Shown here: one piece after another, positions 38,914 to 51,600 of the stretch
Numbering within the stretch: position 1 is the stretch's first letter
How the letters are laid out: every line of letters begins with the position of its first letter
Assembly: GCF_910592395.1 (NCBI RefSeq)
Contig: NC_088308.1
Location: 28,287,501 to 28,351,500, forward strand
Reading direction: 5' to 3'
Length of the DNA: 64,000 nucleotides
DNA from: Lineus longissimus
Lineage: Eukaryota; Nemertea; Pilidiophora; Heteronemertea; Lineidae
The notes under the pieces: generated by a model
Database searches by the model: none
What the model was told of the DNA's origin: nothing
Seen by the model: the letters and a program-made list of their open reading frames with translations, nothing else
Position numbers and translations under genes: made by a program

Positions 38914-39349
38914 CTTGCACTCGCTAGCTCTAACATATCTTAATCTAATAAGTTGTTAACTGAAGAAATTAAACAAGACACACGAGTTATTGAAAGGGTT
39001 TTTAAACTGGAAATCTATCTTCCTTGCAATGTTGACAAAATGCGCCACGTGCTTTTGTTTATTTCTGGCAGAACGAGTTATTGTACAGATACTTTAGATG
39101 TGACACTGTGACTAAAAAATATCGTTACGGTATTTAAAAATATTTTTTTCCATATAGATACCTAGTATTAAATATAATTTTGGAACTTATACTCTTAATG
39201 TATGATATAATTGTTTAATTCGGCAAATATTGGCCTCCAAATGTAAATATATATGGATTGTTTACTTTCGTCTGTTTCGCTCCAGCAAACAAGTGCGCGT
39301 AGTGCATGTAGTGCGCATGCCACTAACAACATTCTTCACAACCAGAAAA
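38914..39349. promoter_or_regulatory. Bidirectional promoter region between DPH7 and CLUAP1
   Basis: 436 bp between two divergent start codons, so both 5' UTRs and promoters must lie here. Visible motifs: an E-box CACGTG near 39043-39048; an imperfect RFX/X-box-like palindrome, GTTTCGCTCCAGCAAAC, at 39274-39290; and an NRF1-like TGCGCATGC at 39312-39320. An X-box would suit a ciliary gene such as CLUAP1, but the match is partial. The middle part (39110-39250) is very AT-rich. Motif assignments are by eye only. Confidence 0.6.
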
Positions 39350-42300
39350 ATGTCATTCAGGGACCTAAGAAGTACGTCAAAATCATCTGTTTTCTCGACT
39401 GTCTTTTGATTTATAGTTCAAACAGTAGTGTTAGTGTATACGGCTAGTATTCTTATCTCGTAAAATATAGTGTTTATCACGACAATTTTTCTTAAAACTA
39501 GCCCATTATCGGCTGATTTGTGAGCAACTTTTTCAGTCTTCTTTGTAAGTTCTTGCACTGACTGTGTTCAGGCTACATGCACAGGACAGGCTACAGAAAA
39601 ATGTGTACATTTTGTCTGCAAAATTAATCTTGACTTTTTCAGATTTTACTGAGATGATGAGGGCCCTTGGGTACCCTCGCCTCATCTCCATGGAAAATTT
39701 CCGAACACCCAATTTTCCGTTAGTTGCAGAAGTGCTAAAGTGGTTGGTTAAAAGGTGAGATTCTGATAGATATAGCCTGAGCCTAATAATATCGTAATGA
39801 TGATGTGGGCGATTCCCGATGAATTGAAGATGACCGCTCAGGGTTTCCGTTTTGTGAAATAGATCTAACTGTTAGTCTGCTGGTCAAGAAAATGATATAC
39901 TTGGTTGTGACTTGTATTGATATGCAGTCTCGAATAGAACACAAACATTATTGATTAATTCATGACAGTTCTTTGAAATCTAACTTCCCCTATCCAAGTT
40001 GTGTTGGCGTTCCATAATTTGGTCCTACAATGTTTCTCGTTACAGATATGACCCTAATGCTGATATCCCAACCGATGTTGACACGGAACAAGACAGGATC
40101 ATCTTTGTCAAGTCTGTGGCACAGTTTATGGTTAGTACAGACTAAAGGAACCTGACGAGGACCACTTCTGCGGCGAAAGTAGGGCGATGTGGCAGATTGC
40201 ACAAAGTTAGAATGTTGCATATCTGGAAAATCTCACCTTGCTTGAATCATAAAATTCATCAGCTTCTGTATGTGTTCATATTCCAATAGATATTACTGAT
40301 AACAGGACACTTCTGAGCTCAATCTTGAACTCTTTTGAAAACTGCTTCTCAAAATGTGAACATTGTCCTTCCTTTCAGGCGACCAAAGCTCACATCAAGT
40401 TAAACACAAAGAAACTCTACCAGTCCGATGGGTATGCTGTGAAGGAATGTCTGAAAGTGACAAGTGTTCTCTACAGTGCCATGAAGACAAACGTCAACAA
40501 AGAAGAGGACAACCATGATGATGAGAGCAGTTCACTCACTTTTGATATTTCATCTCGGGTATGTACAAAACTTCTCCCGACACACACCGGTTTTCATGTG
40601 TCATGCTTGATTTCCATACCTTCCAAATGCTAAAATCTAAACTGACATGAGTCTTTCCAGCCCTAACATTCTGATAGCCTTCGACAGGTCAGTGTATAAC
40701 TGAAGTCTAAAGTGCTTGTTGCGTCATATCATGTTATCCTGTCCCCTAGTTTTGGTAGGTACTTTTTGGACATGGCAGTGGAAATCTTTTCTATACTTTC
40801 AGATAGGGGAATTAAAAGAAGCAAGGAGGCTTGCATCTGAGATCACATCAAAGGGAGCTTCACTGTATGACTTGTTAGGCAAGGAGGTTGAATTAAGGGT
40901 AAGTCTTGATCCGTCTGTGTATGTCTCATAACACCAAGGAAGGACCAATGGTTATCCATCACTTTTATTGAAGGACTCAGTGATGATGGTGGTTCTGATG
41001 ATTCTCTGTCGGATTACAAATAGATATACATGTACTTGCAGTTTCTTTTTCGTAAATGACGAGATTTTTTTTCAATGGATTCTTCATTTAGCCTGTTTCT
41101 TTGTTTCAGGAAGTACGATCGACTGTGATAGCTCGACCTCTTGAAATCAATGAAGTAGAGCGAGGCCTGACAGATTCAATCAAAGCTGTGGAGGTAAGTG
41201 ACTTGATGTGCTGGACATGCTCATCTGTCCTTGTATGTTCCAGGTCCCTTTTTAAAGCTATCTTGGGGAATGTCTTCCTGAGATTTAGCCTCATGATTTC
41301 TGTATTCCATATATTGGATCAAATGGTCTTCCTCGCCCATTACCATTACTGTCTTTTAAAGTTTGTTTAAAGTGGGATGGTTTTGTTTCAGCATGAAATC
41401 GAGAAGACGATCAACATGATTGACAACGTGGCATCAGATGAAGCAAACCTGGAGGCAAAGATTGAGAAGAGGAAAAACGAGTTGGAGAGGAACCAGAAGC
41501 GGTTACAGACACTTCAGAGTGTTAGGTAGGAAATGAACTACTTGGACTGTATTGAGAGAATATCAGCAGATCATTGACTTGCCTCAAAGCTAAGTCAGTC
41601 ATGATAAAATTAGATACCATAAAAAACTATTGACCTTTTGCATAGTTCAACATAACAAGTAGTCATGGTCAGTAGGTTTGAGGCAGTTTTTAACTTCTCG
41701 GGACAAGTACTGTGTCCACACCATCAGTCCATTGAGGGTGTGATTCGAAATTGTCATATGTGATTTCATCTTGTTGCAGGCCAGCCTACATGGATGAATA
41801 TGAGAAGTATGAGGAAGATTTAGAAAAGTTGTACTCAGAATATTTAGTGAAGTTCCGGAATCTCACATATCTTGAACAATTATATGAAGACTATGTGAAG
41901 GCAGAGCAGGACAGATTTGAGGTGAGAATCCATTATCAAGTAACTAGCTTGAAAGCAGGCTTGGGGTATGGTCCACATGGGGACTTTGGCAATTTGATAA
42001 CTGTGAGAAGCTGGGCATATGTGTGCTGGTTGTCTTGAATAGACATCAGTGTGGAGTCAATCTAATATCAAACCAGAGATCTTGTGCATGACAAGGGTGA
42101 TTGAATCATCATTTACTCGTCCTGGTTGACAAGAGCTACTTACAAAAACACGATTATTGATATCAGCTGCTTCACATTTCATGTTTCCAGGAGACAGAAA
42201 TATCTCTGCGCAAGATGGCAGACAAAATCAAAACAGACGATCACAATCCCAGGAGCACAAATACTGCCGATGTCGAAGAGGATGAGTTTGGAGGACTCGT

Positions 42301-42884
42301 GGAAGAGGATGATGGGGAGTCGGAGTCAGATGAAGATGATGCTGTCAAGGCTAGGCCTTCCCATGGCAGGCAGAGACAAGGTCTGTATTGGGGCCAGGTC
42401 TGGCATGGTTAGTTCAGTTGTGGGCAATTTGAACCCAAACTCAATTGAAATCTAAATACCGAGACAACCTGCTGGAACAAGTCATTACTGGTACTGTATC
42501 AACTCTAAGTCTAAGCCTGTCGTATCCTGTTGTGTTTTGGGAATATGACAGGTCTTAGTTATTTGCCAGGATGATAAATTGCCTCACTGAATAATGAAAT
42601 CCAAAATCTAATGCCTATTTGCTCACCTTTCAGTTCCCCCTGCTCAGCCACCAGCGCCTGGTCCGGGTAGTGAACAGACGCGAGTATTTGGTGGAATGGG
42701 AGCTGAGATGGAGGATGAAGACGAGGATGACTCGGATGTCTCTGGTGACTCTGACCTTGACATTGAAGGTGATGATGATGATGAAGATGGAGATTCAGAT
42801 GAGGAGATTGAGATTGCGCATCGTGGTGGACGGATGAGACGGCAGCCTCCGCCACCTCAGGAGGACAGTGATAATGACTTTTAG
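39350..42884 (+). CDS. CLUAP1: Clusterin-associated protein 1 homolog (IFT38), complete
   Basis: IFT-B peripheral subunit needed for ciliogenesis. Ten exons: 39350-39371, 39643-39754, 40046-40130, 40379-40558, 40803-40898, 41110-41193, 41392-41525, 41780-41921, 42191-42380, 42634-42884; 1296 bp, 431 aa (human about 413). The N-terminal calponin-homology-like domain carries [20 protein letters not shown] and [15 protein letters not shown]; then [17 protein letters not shown], a coiled-coil region (about residues 165-285, with [17 protein letters not shown]), and a very acidic C-terminal tail ending EDSDNDF, the same terminus as the human protein. The first exon codes only MSFRDLR plus one base; the ATG follows cagaaaa. 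The exon 9 donor (CAAG/GTCTGT) is weak; reading through adds about ten residues then stops, removing the second acidic tail. Convergent with KIF19, divergent from DPH7. Confidence 0.96.
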
Positions 42885-43427
42885 ATACGTTGATGGAAAT
42901 GGTGGTTTGATGACCACAACATTGCCAGAACCCACCATCACTGTGCTGGTGTTGTTGATGTCTGTGAAGTGGTGCAGCAAACAGGAGATAAGATCCCACC
43001 GACATCCAAGAGGGTGGTTCACAATTCTCTGTGGCCCAATCTTGGATGCAGTAAACTGTCCTCCTCCAGTGATGCAATATGAACCCTAGAGAATCTGTTC
43101 TGTGGTCATATGAGAACATCTCATTGGCAAGATTGCCTAATTATGTTGAGAATTTCCCCAATAAGTTGCTTACTTGTCTCCAAGTGTGCTCTTCCTCTTT
43201 TGGCTTGTGGTGTTGTTAGTATTGTCTCCATAGCATGCTCCCTATTCATTTTGTGTGTGGTGCATCTCACCGTCACAAGCTAACACACAACAGGCTGAAC
43301 TACACAAGTGAACAGTTAATGGATACGCAGCCTCTATTCTAAGAGCACAATGTCTGAACACTGAATCTGGGTTGCATCTTCAGCAGTTTATACATATCCG
43401 TCCAATAAGTGTACTGCACTGTTTATT

Positions 43428-43433
43428 AATAAA
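43428..43433 (+). promoter_or_regulatory. Likely poly(A) signal of CLUAP1 (AATAAA)
   Basis: AATAAA about 545 bases after the CLUAP1 stop codon, in AT-rich sequence. It is the first clear canonical signal on this strand, implying a 3' UTR of about 560 bases. Confidence 0.6.
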
Positions 43434-44070
43434 AGTATTACATCCCAATCATGTCTTGTCTCAAATGGATGTTGATAGAACATAGATAGGCCTACTATGA
43501 CCTAAAGTGTGCCAAGACTTGTACCGGGATGTCTCCGAAGGAAAGTCCTATGTTGCACTAAATCCAATGCGGTTTCATTGCTCAAAACACTTCACATGAT
43601 GACCCAGCTATTGGCCAGGACAGTACAGAGTCTGGTTCAACCCCTTGGAGAGTCACATGTCTGAGCTGTATGTATTCAGTGCTGATGCAATCGACACGGC
43701 CTCGTGCCACGGTGTGAGAAGGGACCTGCCCCCAGACCTTTGCACATGTGAAGAGGCCACTCACCTAGTGGCATCTTTCAAGACCTATTCCAAGGTGATC
43801 TGTATGTTCCAAGAGGGCTGCCTGCATGGACTAATTCAAAAGACAAGAGGGGTCCTCTGGCCTCATGAGGGCAATTTAGTGTATGTCCGTTGTTGGGAGA
43901 AATGAGAAGGAAGGTGTCAGGAGTGTCCTACAATGGAGACTCAATATCTGGATGGCTGGTAGGCCATCCTCTCCTCATTGTACACTGTGACAAGACTGAT
44001 TAGGACGGTCAAGAAAGGGACTGCACCGTCAACATGAAAGACACAAGATGGAACATATCCTGAAAAATAC

Positions 44071-44076
44071 TTTATT
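44071..44076 (-). promoter_or_regulatory. Candidate poly(A) signal of KIF19 (AATAAA on the minus strand)
   Basis: TTTATT on the plus strand reads AATAAA for KIF19, about 1.57 kb past its stop codon at 45647. If used, KIF19 and CLUAP1 transcripts end about 600 bp apart without overlapping. Nearer non-canonical signals cannot be excluded. Confidence 0.4.
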
Positions 44077-45646
44077 CACTACATTTTGGCAATTTCTACA
44101 ATACTTTGATTTGTGCAGAAGACAGCACAAACGAAAAACAACTGAGGACAGAAAGACCCAACAAGGCAGGCCAAAAAGGATCATTGCTGCGTATCAACCC
44201 ATCAGCAGCATCTAAGAGCAGCAAAGAAGACTATAGTACTGCTTAGTTATTGACTTCTTTTCAACTGATGACTAGTTCTGGTATTTTGCTATTCGATGGC
44301 ACATGTACTTTGGTTGATACTTAAGAGTGGAAAAAGATCCAACCGACCTGGTCTGGTCAGCAACAGTCTTTCTTTAAAGGACGTCTCAAAAAACAAGTAC
44401 AGCATAAAACAATGAAGATGTAGACAATGAAAATAAGAAGCAGTTGGTAACAGCAGGTTCAATCAGTAGGGAGGTGTATATTCCAAATACAAGGGATGAC
44501 TCTAGTTGATTCAACTGTATGGTTTTGAACATTAGCAACTGAGATTTCCTATAATGTCTTCACAGAAATGTCCAGTCCTTTTAAACTTGCCATATATAAA
44601 TGTACGAAACTCATCTAATCTGATGCATTTCAAGGATTATAACAGTGACCTGTGTCGCTCTGTTAGATACAATCAGCAGTTATTAGTTTTCATGCAGATT
44701 ATAAAACAGGGATTCCAAACATACTTGTAGTATTCTCTACATAATTGAAGAAGATTGAACAGGAATTTAAAGAAAACCAGGTGGGTTTTTTCTTCAATAC
44801 AGCAGTCTTTCAATTGCATTTGCAGACCATGATCTCGCAATGAACAGCATTCTCTCAGGCAGATTACCCTGGTGTAAAAAATATAATGTTTAACAAGATT
44901 TCAGCAAGTCTATTTCTTGCAAGAATTGATGAGGATTCATCACTGGGAAACCATGCAGATCATAAGAGTTGTAATTCCAAGGGAAAACCATGAGGAGCTG
45001 TCATGTTCAAGGATCGTTCCTGGTTTGAACCATACTTGTCGAAGTGAGACTCCATTGTTGTTGACATCGGCCAATAAGCCCTAACTTTAACATTAACTCT
45101 AGCCTATGTGGTGCAAGGTTTTAATTGTCAGGGACCTGACTTCCTGAGAGTTGAGAAATCCCCACCAGTTCTTGCATGGATAAGAAAATGACAAGATTAA
45201 TGTATAAAGTAGAAAAAAGACACAAAATATAACATACAATCCAAAATAAATAACTGGTATATCAGCAAAATATACACATTAAAAGAACACCAAAATATTT
45301 CCGAAGTATTTACAGATAAAAAGCCAGCTTAAATTTTCTCTTACAAGAAAAAATTCATTTTCAACAAACAACAGTGCAAAATATACAAACCTATTGTTTC
45401 CTAGTCTGAGTTTTGAACTACCCTGTGTGAAATCAACCAAAAGTCTTTACATCAGGGCTCAGTAAACAAGTGTCCTCACAAGAGCCACGTCCTTTTTCAT
45501 TTCCATATCAAAATGAAGAAGATATCAGCCACAGAAATCCTTATCTTTTGTTATAATACAAATATAGCAAGCTCCCATACCGGACCTCCATTTTGCAAAC
45601 ACACCTGGTCAGATGTATTGTCCATATATTTGACCGTATTAGAACA

Positions 45647-48600
45647 TTAGACGACTTTGTATCCTGTAATGCTAATATCTCCCTTCCTGTACGTTGATGG
45701 TATTGATGGCGGAGGTTTGCGGCTGCTGCGTTTGTTTGGCTCGTTCAGCTGAGGGGTACTCGCTGCTGAAGACTCGGATCCATTGTTAAAAGCTGAAAAC
45801 AAATCAAGACCTTATCAGCCGAGAGCCAAGTACACCAAACCAGATATGAACTGGATGCACAGATTGCATGCAAATATCAGTGAAGTTGGCAATGAGCAAA
45901 GTAGCTAATCCTTTACTTGGAATCATGACATTTGCTTTTGCACCAGTCCCTGCATTGCTGACCTTCAATGTCGCTTTAAGGTGTTCGGCACTGCAGTCAG
46001 CCGAATCCTTCATGTTTTCCATGAGGCATTTCCTGGAGCCAACCACTTTAGTTTCCTTAAAAGAGACTTGACTATTGCTGTTGAGACCATAGTCAACCAG
46101 AGTAACTGTGTTATTTACCTCTGTATCTCTTCTGCAGTGCAAGTCCCTTGCCTTTGTCTGGTGCTGACTGGTATACAATACTGGGTGGAGTGCTCAGAGG
46201 CTCAAACTGCTGCACATCACCTTCATCTGGAAAGGAGAGAGGAAGATACATGACAAAGTCACAATTCTCACAGTTGGATTGCTGGCAATAATGTATAGAA
46301 TCCACTTATGTGTTACCACTCAGTGCTGTTTTCACCTCTAAAAGCAGAAAGCCACGGTTATCATACTATCTTCAAAAGTGAGTGTAACAAGAGATGGGTT
46401 GCTTCTCAACTCTTACTTTTCGAGCTTTCACCCTGGAGCCGATTCTTGTTCATCTCTGGTGGCGGAGGCAGTCTCGTCGCATTCGTTATCTTCTTCTTTG
46501 CCACACGGTTATTGACGTTCTTCAAGTCAGAGTTCTTACCTCCTCGTGGGTTCGTCTTTGACAACTGGAAGTAACAGAAATCACTCAATGACACATGTAG
46601 ATGCAGTTTTACATGGGTAGAAAACAGGGTTAATGTACATTGAATCTAAAGGTATTTCAGGGGTTCATATACAGTGTGTAATACTAAGCTTTAGATGTTA
46701 CTGGCAAGATCACTTATTGAATCATTTGCTTCTTGATAGTTAACTTGTCAGAACAAGACTTTATGTCATCTGACTTTTGAATAAACGCTAATTTACTGAC
46801 ACAGGGTGTCATTTCTAAGTACATCAGTATTGAGATTGAACAGTTTTATATCAAACCTGAAAAGAGCGTTTTCTGTTATGAACGGTGACTTTCTGTAGCT
46901 ACAAGTGTTGACAAAGGTTTCTACTGGCATGCATTGAGTGAGTAGAAGAAATGGAAGAGGCGAGACTGTGTACAGCACCTTTGACAATAAAATCTAATCT
47001 CAAAATGCATTGATCGAGTATCACACATTAGGATTTTAGGAGGCACGACCTTACATATGCTAGCCTCTGTTAGGTTATTATATAGGTACATGTATCCTAG
47101 TTGATCTTTCTCATCACTGAACCAAAACACCAGACTGGTGATAAGAATGATTAAACTTGTGAAAAATGATGGAGAGTTAGATGTATAAGAGAGGAACTGT
47201 TACTGCTAGGTAACGGGGTTAAGATAGGGCGGTGTTTAGTAGCTATCTTGATGCCTTGTAACATCAACTCAATGTTGGCTGCGAGTGTTGACAGCCTCAA
47301 ATTGGTTAGGAGAATTTCAAAAGGTTATATTGTAATCTGACTGTTATTAATACAAAATGCAAAAGTTGTTATTTTTGTGCCGATTCTGGACAAATCTAAC
47401 GAGAGAGTACCTGATGGAAGAAACGATCGGGGGCTAGAGGCTGAAACAAAATAACACCACAATCGTAACAGTCATATCACTCTTTGTGGTAAATCTCAAC
47501 AAACGTTTTTGGTTGGAAAAATGGAAATAATGTTAGGTCTCTTCAAACCTATAACCGCAGCCCACCTGGATTCATTAACAGGCATCCAGGCATGAGATGA
47601 TTCGCAGTTTGAACTTTGGCAGGGTGTCACATTTACTTTCAGGACAATCAAGAGAAAGACTGCAGATTGCTGTAAAATCAGATTTGCTCCTTCTGAGCCT
47701 TATAGCTATGTGCCCAAACACGCTGATGCTGTCTCTGAAAGAAGTGGCGCGGAGGTCATGCTACAGGCAGATGGTGTTGGGTGGGTCGGTTGACAAGACT
47801 ACATGATATTACCATGAACCAGGCAATAGTTCACCGTATACATGTATGATAACATTTTCAAAAGTTACCACAAACACACATGAAAATGTTAGGGTGCAAT
47901 AAACTGTCTTGGAATATTAAGATGGGCCGGTGGTACTGTGTGTTAAACAAGTTAAACCTGGGATTGAAAAACGCCAAAGAAGAGTGTTGATGATCTTAGG
48001 TGACCTCTATTGATCCTGAGGTGCACTCTAATAACAAAACAACAACCTTTCAACATACTCCTTCTACCCATAACCGTGATGAAAATTTAATCGATAAGAA
48101 TAATTGTGCATATGATTATTAACCACAGCAAGTTTGTTCAAGGAGCAGAACTAGTTAGCCAATACAAAGCCCTGTGTTGATCAAATGGATCAACTGGTCA
48201 AGCTTTTTGAACAAACAAGGCAACAAAAGGTATCCCTAAAACATATCCCAATGAAGCAGCAATAGTCAGTCCCTGGTTACCTTATAGCTATATGCCCAAA
48301 CGCGCTGATGGTGTCTCTGAAAGAGGTGGTGTGGAAGTGACTTTAAATGCTACGGATGGATGGTGTCAGGTGGGTTGATTGACGAGACTACGCGCTATTA
48401 TCATGAACCTGGCACAGGCAATGTGTTTACAAGTGAAACTTACGCATGAATAGGAAATGCAGGGTAGGATTGGGACATCAAGCAACACCTGGGAAGACAA
48501 CATTCACATGGACGAACAAATAGTTCATGGATCCTCAACTTGACAAATTTAGCGTATGAGAAACAAAGTGACAAGCATTCAAAGACCTTCTAATATCATC

Positions 48601-51600
48601 ATACTAACCTGATAGCCTCCATAAACTTCTGTTTTAGCTTTCCTCTTATTCTCATTCTTCTCGTTCTGTTTCTTCTTTGTATTATCATAGGTGGCGCGCC
48701 GGTATCCTACAGTCGTCTGTGTCACAATACTGTGTCTCTCAGATGTATTATCATCCAAACGATGAGATGCTGGTGCCCCAAAGTTTTGATCATGTTTGGC
48801 CAAACGACTTGCCGTCAGATACGTATCAGTACTTAAAACACCGTGGGTCGACTGAGACTTGTGAATCCCCGTTTCTGGCAATGATAACCTATCCGCTTCT
48901 CCTTGAATCAAATTCCGTCTTTTAGCCGCAGCCAATGCTGCAATGTTCCTTGTATTCGTTGAGATCTGTTCTCGGTTGAAATTCTGCGACACTGACATTG
49001 ATAAGTTTGTGGGGAGGACAACATCACTGTGATGAGTCCTGCGGAACACTGTGTCATCGACCGGCGTTTCTCCACGACTGCTCAATGTGAAAATACTGTC
49101 TTTATCTGGGTCAGTAATGAATGTCCTTTTACTGTTGTTTTTCCTGGATTCCATTAGCTGGGCCTCTTTAATATGCCTTGTCTTTGGACTCTGGGAAAAG
49201 ATCTTATATCTGGAAAACCGAATACAACTATTTACTAAGATGGAGATAGACAGTGATTGTATCTAAATGAAACAAAGCAAAAACTTGGAGAGCTCCATGT
49301 ATGTACATGTCGTCCAACAGTTCTGCATGGTGGGGGGGGGGGGGTCATACAATCTCTCACATCATGCCAGGCCATTACACTGAAAGAACTATGACAACTT
49401 ACTCCTCTTCTTTTGTTATGTTTCCAAATGATTTCTTGGACGGTGATGATTTATTGCTCAGGTTGCCGTAGCTGTCTCCCTCTATGTTGTTTTCTCCCAT
49501 TAACCGCTTGTTGATGCTGCTAATAGAGGTCGCCTGAAGATGACGAATACAAACAAATGAACACATTGCTGTTTGATACGTGACATGTTATTGGTCATGC
49601 TTTATGTCCGACTCTGATACACCTATGAGGGAGGACCGGCACTAACTTTTATTTGCCACAGGAAGGATCATTTCGCTAAAGATAACAAAAGCCTTTCTGT
49701 GAAGAAATGCTTGACTCTCAGCATGACCGTGCTTCTGGTTTATAGCTCACCTTATATGGTTGGTGTACGTTGGTGAGAGACGCGTCAGGACTCACAGGCA
49801 TATCGAGCTCCAGTTGATACAGATCATATAATTCCTCCAGCTCCTTGGGACAGTCAATGTTGTTTACTGTAAGAAACATCACGCATACAACATGAGAACT
49901 CTGGGCACAAGTTTGGTTTGGCCGCCAACTGAACCGGACAGAAACTTTCAAAATGACTTGAGACTTAGTCTTCTTATTTCCCATTTGTTTCTAGTAAACG
50001 CATTAACAAAGACGCTTGGTCAAGCAGCATATTGAAAGCTGCCACTCTTAACGACCAGACAGTGGCAGAAGCCAGCAAATAGTACTGAATACGACTTACC
50101 AGTGATGAGCACCCTCTGTTGGTGAATGATCTCATCACAGAGATTCCGTCGCTGTTGAAAGCGTTGGATCTGCAGATCTTTCTTCCGAAGTTCGTGGTCC
50201 TTTAGGAAAACCAGCGATTCCATCTCGGTGTTTTCGATCTCTAGTTCATGAACACGACACAAGAGGCTGAGAATCTCGCGCTCTTCGTCACGACTGATTT
50301 TCTTGGGAAGAACCTGAAACAACAGGTATGTGAAAAAGATTAAAGCTCCCTCAAGGCACCGTATTTCTATCCTCCTTTGAATGCACAGAAGGAAAATGCT
50401 TGATTCAGCTACACGCTGATACCCCTCCTCACCACCATCCACTTTTACTGTGACAGCCACAATCTTCTTGCAGCAAATTGGTGAGTTTTTGTTCCTATGA
50501 TCTCTGTGTCAATGTGGCCTGTCTCCAAATGAAGCAGATGAATGACCCTCCCTGCCTTTAGGTGAGGAATTCAGCACTCTGCAACTATCACTGCTATCCA
50601 TTTCTCATTTCTCACCTCTTCCACCTTCTTTGCCTTCTCCCTCATGCCATTCAACTCCTTCTGCAGGTTACCCTTCAGTTTATGTGTCCTGTCCTTCTCC
50701 TCCTGTAGGACACGTAGCTCCGCCCGGGCCAGGCTCACGTCCTGGGGCTCATCATTGCCGTGAAGGTCCTGCTCTTTATCAAACTCTAGAAACATAAGCA
50801 GAGAGACACCAACTGAGCTATCACAGGCCAAGTGTATTACCCATTTTAGAAACAACGCTTTTTACCAAATACAGGAATCCTATGTCAGCTGGGTGTGAGA
50901 GACCTCAAGCTACTGATCTAGTGTGAGGAAACTGTAGGCAGGCCCTATTTACCTACCTCTGTACCTGTTATCAGAGACAGACTCTCTTCTTCGCTGCTTG
51001 GCATGTTCTGTTTCCCAACTGAAACAACAGGTGAAATCATATTATCAGCCAATTATTAGGATTTGTGTCAATGTGACCTGAGCTATCCACTTCCTGTTTC
51101 TGCCAACATGCACACAATTATCTACTAGGAAACTTACATAAGAGTACCATGTGAAAGGATGCGATAACTTACTCATTAATGATGAGAGTATTCCTGCTGA
51201 ACTCGAGACTGATATCCATCTGAGTATTGGTGATTTCCATCAAGCTTCGCCTAGAAAGACAAACCAAACATGACTCATACCATATTTAGGAATCGACTAC
51301 ATTCAAAACTGATTGTTAGTTCGGCTGGTGTATTTAAATCAAATTCATAGAGGAAATGATCAGTACATGTGAGGCCAGTCATGAAATATTGGCATGATAG
51401 TTATATCCTCACCACAACAAAGTGAGGACTCCCTTGTGATGGATTACAACGAAGAGCCTACAGATCCATCACACATGGACTCAACGAGCAGCCAAACATC
51501 ACACTGAGAGAAAGAGGTAGCTTACCCTTGCTTTTATAAATCGATAAACTGACTCTCCGAATACCATTACCATACTGACATGTGACTGCTACTGATATTA

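Larger units (their letters stand above)
42885..45646. other. Convergent 3' UTR/intergenic interval between CLUAP1 and KIF19
   Basis: Tail-to-tail interval of 2.76 kb holding both 3' UTRs. The sequence is AT-rich and has no convincing exon on either strand. An open frame at 43645-43905 (plus) resembles nothing I recognise and has no splice or homology support. Confidence 0.6.
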
